The notes under the pieces are model-generated. The model did no database searches. It was given only the letters and a program-made list of their open reading frames with translations, and was not told the origin of the DNA. From positions 1 through 5,677 of the forward strand of contig CAZBAK010000074.1 of the NCBI GenBank assembly GCA_964489715.1: a stretch of 5,677 nucleotides of DNA. Reading direction: 5' to 3'. Shown in pieces: positions 1-4,060 of the stretch. This DNA comes from Tissierella_A sp964489715 (GTDB lineage Bacteria > Bacillota > Clostridia > Tissierellales > Tissierellaceae). Made by a program: the position numbers and the translations under genes. The stretch's first letter is position 1. Each line of letters opens with the position of its first letter.

Positions 1-53
1 GTGAGGGTGGAAGAACAGTAGGATCAGGAGTAGTTAACAAGGTTTTAGAATAA
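1..53 (+). CDS. tuf: Elongation factor Tu, C-terminal end (partial)
   Basis: The window opens inside a gene whose last 16 codons read EGGRTVGSGVVNKVLE, then TAA. The EGGRTVG-GVV motif is the invariant C-terminal strand of EF-Tu domain 3, preceded in the family by FAIR; the GT at positions 1-2 fits the end of an Arg codon. EF-Tu is the cytoplasmic GTPase that brings aminoacyl-tRNA to the ribosomal A site. Its place ahead of rpmG-secE-nusG is common in bacteria. Only the extreme 3' end is visible, so nothing can be said about copy number or the rest of the protein. Confidence 0.88.
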   Translation, partial: EGGRTVGSGVVNKVLE

Positions 54-84
54 ATTTAGGGGAAAACTAAAAATAAATGATCAA

Positions 85-120
85 ATAAAGAGACTAGGTC
101 TTGACCTAGTCTCTTTATAT
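85..120 (+). terminator. Intrinsic terminator after tuf
   Basis: The arms AAAGAGACTAGGTC (87-100) and GACCTAGTCTCTTT (103-116) form a perfect inverted repeat, which two further A-T pairs extend to 85-118. As RNA this is a stem of about 15 bp closed by a CUUG tetraloop (100-103). The tract after the stem (TTTATAT) is short in T, so termination rests mostly on the stem; the A-rich left flank is typical. It lies 31 nt after the tuf stop and separates tuf from the rpmG unit. Confidence 0.78.
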
Positions 121-157
121 GGTTACTCTAACAATAGAAATAAAGGAAATATGCTTA

Positions 158-186
158 TTGACAGGCAATTCCTTATATGATAACTT
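158..186 (+). promoter_or_regulatory. Candidate upstream promoter of rpmG-secE-nusG
   Basis: A perfect -35 box TTGACA (158-163) is followed, 17 bases later, by TAACTT (181-186), which matches the -10 consensus at only three of six positions. The -35 and spacing are good but the -10 is poor, so this is a weaker call than the -35 box alone suggests. It lies in the 232-nt gap between tuf and rpmG, after the tuf terminator. Confidence 0.42.
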
Positions 187-213
187 GTATTAGTAGTATT
201 ATTGTATTATAAT
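185..213 (+). promoter_or_regulatory. Candidate downstream promoter of rpmG-secE-nusG
   Basis: A perfect -10 box TATAAT (208-213) lies 17 bases after TTGTAT (185-190), a -35 that matches consensus at three of six positions. A second TATAAT overlaps at 213-218 but has only TTAGTA at the matching distance. Transcription would begin near 220, giving a leader of about 65 nt to the rpmG start. It overlaps the -10 of the upstream candidate, so the two may be tandem or alternative promoters. Confidence 0.5.
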
Positions 214-285
214 ATAATATTGTGTAAAGAAAAGAGATTTAATATAGGGATTATATAGAAAGATTGGTTTCAGGAGGTGTTCTCA

Positions 286-435
286 GTGAGAGATAGAATT
301 ATATTAGCATGTGAAGAGTGTAAGCAAAGAAATTATGTTTCTAAAAAAAATAAAAGAAATACAACAGATCGTGTAGAGTTAAAAAAACATTGTAAGTTCT
401 GTAATGCGCATACAGTGCATAAGGAAACTAAATAA
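286..435 (+). CDS. rpmG: Large-subunit ribosomal protein L33 (bL33), zinc-binding form
   Basis: This small protein of the 50S subunit lies near the E site. The 49 codons begin MRDRIILACEECKQRNY and end HTVHKETK. Two CxxC pairs, C9-C12 and C36-C39, form the four-cysteine zinc ribbon, so this is the zinc-binding (C+) form; many bacteria also carry a cysteine-free paralog induced by zinc shortage. The length is normal for L33. The start is GTG, set by AGGAGGTG (272-279) six bases upstream; no in-frame ATG lies nearby and the protein begins as the family does. It is the first gene of the rpmG-secE-nusG unit, 31 nt before secE. Confidence 0.97.
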   Translation: MRDRIILACEECKQRNYVSKKNKRNTTDRVELKKHCKFCNAHTVHKETK

Positions 436-466
436 TCTAGAATAAGAAATATAAGGATGTGAAACT

Positions 467-667
467 ATGGCTACAAAGGGAAGTAAAAAAGGTGGGGTAT
501 CTAACTACTTTAAAGGAATTAGATCAGAAATGAGAAAAGTAACATGGCCAGGTACAAAAGAATTAATTAATTATACGGGTGTAGTTATATTAATAAGTGC
601 ATTTGTATCATTAATAGTACACCTATTAGATTTTCTTATACATGGAGGATTATCATTTATTTTTTAA
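467..667 (+). CDS. secE: Preprotein translocase subunit SecE
   Basis: SecE is the essential small subunit of the SecYEG protein-conducting channel, where it clamps SecY in the cytoplasmic membrane. The 66-residue protein has a basic N-terminal tail, then an amphipathic segment with the family motif EMRKVTWP (residues 21-28), then one membrane span (about 37-58). This is the short single-span form usual in Gram-positive bacteria; E. coli SecE has three spans. The ribosome binding site AAGGATGTG ends six bases before the ATG. It sits between rpmG and nusG, the classic arrangement, and probably shares their transcript. Confidence 0.97.
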   Translation: MATKGSKKGGVSNYFKGIRSEMRKVTWPGTKELINYTGVVILISAFVSLIVHLLDFLIHGGLSFIF

Positions 668-675
668 TTCAATAA

Positions 676-707
676 AGGGGGGAAGGACCGTTAGGTCCTA
701 AATTAGT
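676..707 (+). promoter_or_regulatory. Hairpin within the nusG ribosome binding region
   Basis: A G-rich Shine-Dalgarno-like tract (GGGGGGAAGG, 677-686) lies more than 20 nt before the nusG ATG, too far for normal initiation. Between them AGGACC (684-689) and GGTCCT (694-699) form a 6-bp hairpin with a GTTA loop. Folding it out leaves about 9 nt from the G tract (ending 682) to the ATG. Inference: the hairpin may bring the Shine-Dalgarno into range, or act as a control point. No closer good ribosome binding site is visible. The heptamer CCGTTAG also occurs in the element before rplA. Confidence 0.5.
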
Positions 708-1256
708 ATGACGACTATGAGTAATAGGGAAGACAGAGAGAAAGATGCTAAATGGTATGTTGTACACACATATTCAGGCCATGAAAACAAGGTAAAGATC
801 AATATAGAAAAAATGGTTGAAAATAGGGGTATGGTGGACAATATATTTAAAGTATCAGTTCCTACTGAAGAATATGTAGATACAAAATCTGGAACTAATG
901 AAATAAAAGAAAGAAAATTATTCCCAGGCTATGTATTGATAAAGATGATTATAGATGATGAATCCTGGTATTTAGTAAGAAATACTAGAGGGGTAACAGG
1001 ATTTGTAGGACCAGCATCAAAACCAGTACCGCTGTCACCTGAAGAAGTTACAGCCCTCGGAGTTCAAGAAACAGTAGCGCCTTCAATAGACTTTGAAGTA
1101 GAGGATGCAGTTAAGGTAGTATCAGGTCCTTTTGAAAACTTCATGGGAACTATAGAGAGCATCAATATGGATAAGGCCAAGGTAAAAGTTTTTGTATCCA
1201 TGTTTGGAAGAGAGACACTTGTAGAACTAGAGTTTAATCAGGTGGAAAAAATATAA
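708..1256 (+). CDS. nusG: Transcription termination/antitermination factor NusG
   Basis: NusG binds the RNA polymerase clamp and modulates elongation and pausing; its C-terminal domain contacts Rho or ribosomal protein S10. The 182 residues show the NGN domain from WYVVHTYSGHENKV (16-29) through RKLFPGYVLIKM (69-80) and NTRGVTGFVG (92-101). A linker follows, then the KOW domain (about 130-182) with VVSGPFENFMGTI (137-149) and the family ending FNQVEKI. Compared with NusG proteins that start MEKNWYVVHTYSG, this one carries about 13 extra acidic and basic residues at the N terminus. ATG 717 (residue 4) is an alternative start; neither has a well-spaced ribosome binding site. It follows secE by 40 nt. 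Confidence 0.98.
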   Translation: MTTMSNREDREKDAKWYVVHTYSGHENKVKINIEKMVENRGMVDNIFKVSVPTEEYVDTKSGTNEIKERKLFPGYVLIKMIIDDESWYLVRNTRGVTGFVGPASKPVPLSPEEVTALGVQETVAPSIDFEVEDAVKVVSGPFENFMGTIESINMDKAKVKVFVSMFGRETLVELEFNQVEKI

Positions 1257-1271
1257 GGAATAGGTTATAAT
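1243..1271 (+). promoter_or_regulatory. Possible internal promoter for rplK-rplA
   Basis: TGGAAA (1243-1248, four of six matches to the -35 consensus) and a perfect TATAAT (1266-1271) are spaced by 17 bases and overlap the end of nusG. A second TATAAT at 1284-1289 has no fitting -35. The DNA here is very AT-rich, so chance boxes are likely. The 107-nt nusG-rplK gap is long enough for a separate start, and no terminator is visible after nusG, so read-through is the alternative. Confidence 0.33.
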
Positions 1272-1311
1272 GGCATAATGCTTTATAATATATAAGTAGT
1301 AAGACGAACAA

Positions 1312-1340
1312 GTGGGAGGGTCTAGTATCCGAGTAACCAC
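1312..1340 (+). promoter_or_regulatory. L1-stalk-like RNA element in the rplK leader
   Basis: GTGG (1312-1315) pairs with CCAC (1337-1340). Inside are a 5' GA, an inner helix GGGT/ATCC (1318-1321 with 1327-1330, one G-U pair) and a 3' bulge GAGTAA. The order GTGGGAGG, then TCCG, five bases, CCAC is repeated before rplA. From memory, 23S rRNA at the base of the L1 stalk has the same pattern, GGTGGGAGG paired across to ATACCACC. In E. coli, L1 represses the rplK-rplA mRNA by binding a mimic of its rRNA site, so an L1 autoregulatory site is the natural reading. The rplK ribosome binding site GAGGAGGAG follows at 1347-1355. Confidence 0.55.
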
Positions 1341-1363
1341 AATAATGAGGAGGAGAAATAAAA

Positions 1364-1786
1364 ATGGCTAAGAAAGTTGACGCTATAGTAAAATTACAAA
1401 TACCTGCAGGAAAGGCAACACCAGCACCACCAGTAGGTACAGCATTAGGACCACACGGCGTAAACATAATGCAATTTACTAAAGAGTTTAATGCTAAGAC
1501 GGCTGATCAAGCTGGTATGATAATACCGGTAGTTTTAACTGTTTATCAGGATAGATCATTCAGCTTTATTACAAAGACACCACCAGCATCAATATTAATA
1601 AAAGAGGCAATAGGTTTAAACAAGGGTTCATCAGAACCAAATAAAGATAAGGTTGGTACAATAACAAAAGCTCAAGTTAAGGAAATTGCAGAGATAAAGA
1701 TGCCTGACTTAAACGCTTCAGATGTAGAATCAGCTATGGAAATGGTAGCAGGAACTGCAAGAAGTATGGGAGTAGAAGTTAAGTAA
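1364..1786 (+). CDS. rplK: Large-subunit ribosomal protein L11 (uL11)
   Basis: L11 binds 23S rRNA helices 43-44 in the GTPase-associated centre, where elongation factors, release factors and RelA act. The 140 residues match the normal length. The N-terminal domain (about 1-70) holds LQIPAGKATPAPP (11-23) and GTALGPHGVNI (25-35), the proline-rich face near factor binding. The rRNA-binding C-terminal domain (about 75-140) includes PDLNASDVESAM (114-125) and the signature GTARSMGVEV (130-139). The start is fixed by a strong GAGGAGGAG eight bases before the ATG and by the universal MAKKV opening. It pairs with rplA in the conserved L11 operon and has a candidate L1 control element just upstream. 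Confidence 0.98.
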   Translation: MAKKVDAIVKLQIPAGKATPAPPVGTALGPHGVNIMQFTKEFNAKTADQAGMIIPVVLTVYQDRSFSFITKTPPASILIKEAIGLNKGSSEPNKDKVGTITKAQVKEIAEIKMPDLNASDVESAMEMVAGTARSMGVEVK

Positions 1787-1802
1787 TTTTAATCGAAAAT
1801 AA

Positions 1803-1827
1803 GTGGGAGGTTAATCCGTTAGACCAC
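1803..1827 (+). promoter_or_regulatory. Second L1-stalk-like RNA element, before rplA
   Basis: The same design as before rplK fills the 59-nt rplK-rplA gap: outer helix GTGG (1803-1806) with CCAC (1824-1827), 5' GA, inner GG (1809-1810) with CC (1816-1817) closing a TTAAT loop, and 3' bulge GTTAGA. The inner helix has only two pairs, so stability must come from tertiary contacts or protein. The ribosome binding site AAGGAGG (1828-1834) touches its 3' end, so a bound protein could block rplA initiation. A site before each gene would control both cistrons separately. The function is inferred. Confidence 0.52.
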
Positions 1828-1845
1828 AAGGAGGAAAGAAATAAA

Positions 1846-2583
1846 ATGGCTAAAGACAATAGAGGTAGAAAATATAGAGAAAGTATGGAACTTATCGATA
1901 TACATGCTTTATATGAATTAGATGAAGCAGTAGATTTACTTTTGCAAACAGCAAAGGCTAATTTCGATGAGACAGTAGACCTATCAGTAAGATTAGGAGT
2001 AGACCCAAAGCACGCTGACCAATTAGTTAGAGGTGCAGTAGTTCTACCACACGGTACTGGTATAGAGAGAAAAGTTCTTGTAATAGCTAAAGAAGATAAG
2101 CAAGAAGAAGCTAAAGAAGCAGGAGCTGACTTTGTAGGCGGAGAAGAAGTAGTAGATAAAATAATAAATGATAACTGGTTAGATTTTGACGTTGTAGTAG
2201 CAACTCCAGATATGATGGGTGTTGTAGGACGTATAGGTAGAGTATTAGGACCAAAGGGATTAATGCCTAACCCAAAATCAGGAACAGTAACATTTGATAT
2301 TAAAGAAGCTGTTGAAGATATAAAGGCTGGTAAGGTAGAATACAGAGTAGATCAATCAAGTATTGTACACGTTCCAGTTGGAAAAGTATCATTCGGAGCT
2401 GAAAAAATACTAGAAAACTTAAGAGTTATGTTGAAAACTTTAATAGATGCAAAACCAGCAGCATCCAAGGGTGTTTATATGCAATCTTCATTCATATCAT
2501 CTACAATGGGACCTGGAATCAAGATAAATGGTCAAAAGATAATGGATAGAGTATTAGAAGCAGAAAAAGAAGAAGAGAATTAA
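1846..2583 (+). CDS. rplA: Large-subunit ribosomal protein L1 (uL1)
   Basis: L1 forms the mobile L1 stalk that helps release deacylated tRNA from the E site, and in many bacteria it represses its own mRNA. The 245 residues open with RGRKYRESMELID (6-18). Domain I motifs DETVDLSVRLGVDPKHADQ (41-59) and VRGAVVLPHGTG (61-72) are followed by domain II with the signature GRVLGPKGLMPNPKSGTV (131-148) and the closing domain I segment KGVYMQSSFISSTMGPGIKI (208-227). It is slightly longer than the usual 229-235 residues because of an acidic tail, EAEKEEEN. AAGGAGG lies 11 bases before the ATG. The candidate L1 element upstream fits autoregulation. Confidence 0.98.
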   Translation: MAKDNRGRKYRESMELIDIHALYELDEAVDLLLQTAKANFDETVDLSVRLGVDPKHADQLVRGAVVLPHGTGIERKVLVIAKEDKQEEAKEAGADFVGGEEVVDKIINDNWLDFDVVVATPDMMGVVGRIGRVLGPKGLMPNPKSGTVTFDIKEAVEDIKAGKVEYRVDQSSIVHVPVGKVSFGAEKILENLRVMLKTLIDAKPAASKGVYMQSSFISSTMGPGIKINGQKIMDRVLEAEKEEEN

Positions 2584-2590
2584 TCTTTTC

Positions 2591-2619
2591 TTGACAAAGT
2601 AAAACATAACTGATAAACT
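2591..2619 (+). promoter_or_regulatory. Promoter of the rplJ-rplL unit
   Basis: A perfect -35 TTGACA (2591-2596), a 17-base spacer and -10 TAAACT (2614-2619, four of six) are preceded by TG at 2611-2612, the extended -10 signature. The -35 starts 7 bases after the rplA stop. Transcription would begin near 2626, giving a leader of about 190 nt that contains the whole L10 leader. This makes rplJL a unit that can be transcribed apart from rplKA. No terminator is seen after rplA, so read-through may add to it. Confidence 0.75.
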
Positions 2620-2654
2620 AATTAAAGTTAGTGGAAAAGTTAAACAAGTAAATA

Positions 2655-2790
2655 AAAGCATACTGTAGACAGTAGGAACCTATATGGTTTAAATATCCTA
2701 CCGAGGTGAAGAAAGCTAATTATATTATTTTATTAATTTAAAATATATTAGAGTCTCTCCGTGTCTACGTAGAGACTTTTATTTTTATAG
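2655..2790 (+). promoter_or_regulatory. Ribosomal protein L10 leader (rplJL autoregulatory RNA)
   Basis: The core shows the conserved L10-leader sequence: CTGTAGACAGTAGG (2663-2676), then TCCTACCGAGGT (2696-2707). The helix TAGGA/TCCTA (2673-2677 with 2696-2700) is continued by the apical hairpin AACC-TATAT-GGTT (2677-2689; A2677 can join only one of the two stems). The unpaired GTAGAC and CCGAGGT segments match the part that, in known leaders, folds for binding by the L10-(L7/L12) complex. Downstream an AT-rich imperfect stem (CTAAT 2716-2720 with ATTAG 2747-2751) leads to an attenuator. GTAGACA of the core is complementary to the attenuator loop, giving an antiterminator. Expected logic: free L10 complex holds the core, the attenuator forms and rplJL transcription falls. 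Confidence 0.9.
2750..2787 (+). terminator. Attenuator terminator within the L10 leader
   Basis: GTCTCT (2753-2758) pairs with AGAGAC (2771-2776), extended outward by A-T and G-U pairs, with an inner CGT/ACG (2760-2762 with 2767-2769) closing a GTCT loop. The run TTTTATTTTTAT follows directly. It sits 28 nt before the rplJ start, downstream of a promoter and inside the rplJ leader, so it must be conditional. Bases 2762-2769 of the hairpin are the ones that can pair with the L10-leader core. Confidence 0.85.
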
Positions 2791-2814
2791 ATCCATTGTT
2801 GGGGGTGAAGTAAG

Positions 2815-3342
2815 ATGAATACAAATATTCTTGAAAAAAAGAAGCAAAATGTAGAAGAAATAAAAGAAAAAATCGGAAAAGCAGAATCAATAATGTTAGT
2901 AGACTATAGAGGTTTAAACGTAGATGAAATAACAGAGTTGAGATCTGAGTACAGAGATGCAGATGTAGATTACAAAGTATATAAAAATACTATGTTAAGA
3001 TTTGCCTTTGAAGATTCTGGACTAGAAGATTTTAATGAATTCTTAAAGGGACCATCAGCTGTAGCATTTGGTTATGGTGATCCAGTATCAGCTGCAAAAG
3101 TAACTGCTGAATTTGCTAAGAAAAATGAAAAATTAGAAATAAAAGCAGGTATTGTTGACGGTCAGATAATAAGTATAGATAAGATACAAGAATTAGCTGC
3201 ATTACCAGCAAAGGAAGTACTTATCGCACAGGTGGTTGGAGGATTCAATGCACCTATCCAAGGATTTACAAATGTACTTCAAGGTACAATTAGATCTTTA
3301 GCTATAGCATTAAATGCAGTAGCAGAACAAAAAGAAGCATAA
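2815..3342 (+). CDS. rplJ: Large-subunit ribosomal protein L10 (uL10)
   Basis: L10 is the base of the L7/L12 stalk: its N-terminal domain binds 23S rRNA beside L11 and its C-terminal helix carries L7/L12 dimers. The 175 residues show the rRNA-binding region with LVDYRGLNVDEITELR (28-43), the YKVYKNTMLRFA stretch (53-64), FLKGPSAVAF (76-85) and ELAALPAKEVLIAQVVG (126-142). The C-terminal helix LQGTIRSLAIALNAVAEQK (155-173) is the L7/L12 docking segment. Length is normal. The ribosome binding site GGGGGTGA (2801-2808) ends six bases before the ATG. Expression is expected to be feedback-controlled by its own product through the upstream leader. Confidence 0.98.
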   Translation: MNTNILEKKKQNVEEIKEKIGKAESIMLVDYRGLNVDEITELRSEYRDADVDYKVYKNTMLRFAFEDSGLEDFNEFLKGPSAVAFGYGDPVSAAKVTAEFAKKNEKLEIKAGIVDGQIISIDKIQELAALPAKEVLIAQVVGGFNAPIQGFTNVLQGTIRSLAIALNAVAEQKEA

Positions 3343-3405
3343 TAAAGCAAAATTGTAAGATAACAATAAAAATATAAGGTAAAACAATATGGAGGGTATA
3401 TAAAA

Positions 3406-3786
3406 ATGGCAAGCGAAAAAGTAACAAACTTAATAGAAGAAGTAAAGAATTTAACGGTATTAGAATTATCAGAATTAGTATCAGCATTAGAAGAGGAGTT
3501 CGGAGTTAGCGCAGCAGCACCAATGGCAGCAGCAGCACCAGCAGCAGGCGGAGCAGAAGCAGCAGCAGAAGAACAAACTGAATTTGACGTTATCTTAGAA
3601 GCAGCTGGAGACAAGAAAATCCAAGTAATAAAAGTAGTTAGAGACTTAACTGGCTTAGGATTAAAAGAAGCTAAAGCAGTAGTAGACGAAGCTCCAAGCC
3701 CATTAAAAGAAGGCGTAGACAAAGCTGAAGCAGAAGAAATAAAAGAAAAAGTAGAAGCAGCAGGCGGAAAAGTAGAATTAAAATAA
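3406..3786 (+). CDS. rplL: Large-subunit ribosomal protein L7/L12 (bL12)
   Basis: L7/L12 is the multicopy stalk protein that recruits EF-Tu, EF-G, IF2 and RF3 and stimulates their GTPase. The 126 residues have the usual three parts: an N-terminal dimerisation domain that binds L10 (about 1-33, TNLIEEVKNLTVLELSELV), an Ala-rich flexible hinge (35-56), and a globular factor-binding domain (about 58-126) with KIQVIKVVRDLTGLGLKEAK (71-90) and VVDEAPSPLKEGV (92-104). The hinge is encoded almost entirely by GCA alanine codons, giving near-repetitive DNA around 3511-3570. GGAGGG (3391-3396) lies nine bases before the ATG. The 63-nt gap after rplJ shows no terminator, so the two genes are co-transcribed. 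Confidence 0.98.
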   Translation: MASEKVTNLIEEVKNLTVLELSELVSALEEEFGVSAAAPMAAAAPAAGGAEAAAEEQTEFDVILEAAGDKKIQVIKVVRDLTGLGLKEAKAVVDEAPSPLKEGVDKAEAEEIKEKVEAAGGKVELK

Positions 3787-3795
3787 TAATCAACT

Positions 3796-3830
3796 AAAAA
3801 GGCTTTCATTATCGAGAGCCTTTTTTATTT
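3796..3830 (+). terminator. Intrinsic terminator after rplL
   Basis: AAAAAGGCTTTC (3796-3807) pairs with GAGAGCCTTTTT (3814-3825, one G-U pair) around an ATTATC loop, and the right arm runs into TTTTTTATTT. The A-run/T-run symmetry would let it also work on the opposite strand. It lies 10 nt after the rplL stop and should end most rplJL transcripts before rpoB. Confidence 0.92.
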
Positions 3831-3861
3831 ACTTTATTATTAATCAAATAAGTAGATAATC

Positions 3862-3890
3862 TTGACTTTGACGTATAAGTGTGTTATTAT
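3862..3890 (+). promoter_or_regulatory. Promoter of rpoB
   Basis: TTGACT (3862-3867, five of six), a 17-base spacer and TATTAT (3885-3890, five of six) are helped by TG at 3882-3883, one base before the -10, an extended -10 motif. A second TTGACG overlaps at 3868-3873 but has no fitting -10. Transcription would begin near 3897, giving a leader of about 160 nt. With the strong terminator upstream this makes rpoB its own transcription unit. Confidence 0.78.
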
Positions 3891-3948
3891 ATTTAATTGC
3901 ATATAATGGGAAAAGTGAGATAAAAATTAGATATAGATATATAAAGCG

Positions 3949-4035
3949 AAGTTAAGCTTATTTAATTAACTTGTTGTTAGCTTACAAATATAAAACTCAA
4001 AGATATTACCAAAAGTCAAAGTGCTTTTGGATATT
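3949..4035 (+). promoter_or_regulatory. Structured rpoB leader with two hairpins, function unknown
   Basis: AAGTTAA (3949-3955) pairs with TTAACTT (3966-3972). Part of its left arm could instead pair TAAGC (3953-3957) with GCTTA (3980-3984), so two exclusive folds exist. A second hairpin joins CCAAAAG (4009-4015) with CTTTTGG (4024-4030), extended through a two-base bulge by GATAT (4002-4006) with ATATT (4031-4035). The ribosome binding site AAGGGGGAA follows at 4045-4053. The second stem is followed by ATATTTTAATTT, too weak a T tract for a confident attenuator. I do not recognise this as a known RNA family. Confidence 0.38.
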
Positions 4036-4060
4036 TTAATTTACAAGGGGGAATTTATTT

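Noticed and set aside
1265..1288. Dyad TTATAA ... TTATAA with inner GCA/TGC after nusG, as a terminator
   Set aside because: TTATAA is self-complementary by composition, the stem is weak and no T run follows. It is better read as AT-rich DNA, perhaps with a promoter -10.
1234..1467. 77-codon reading frame on the - strand across the nusG-rplK gap
   Set aside because: Antisense to nusG, the L1-like element and rplK; low-complexity and without family resemblance.
87..2776. Shared AGAGAC/GTCTCT in the tuf terminator and the L10 attenuator
   Set aside because: A six-base match in two hairpins is expected by chance, and the rest of the stems differ.
3302..3487. 61-codon hydrophobic reading frame on the - strand
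   Set aside because: Leu/Ile-rich translation of AT-rich antisense DNA over the ends of rplJ and rplL, with no plausible ribosome binding site or family.
3511..3570. GCA-rich near-repeat in rplL
   Set aside because: This is the normal Ala-rich hinge of L7/L12 written with one preferred codon, not a microsatellite with its own function.
3279..3809. 176-codon reading frame on the - strand across rplL
   Set aside because: It is the mirror of rplL, kept open by the GCA-rich hinge and AT-rich third positions. The protein is low-complexity Ser/Ala/Phe with no family motif, and rplL is certain on the other strand.
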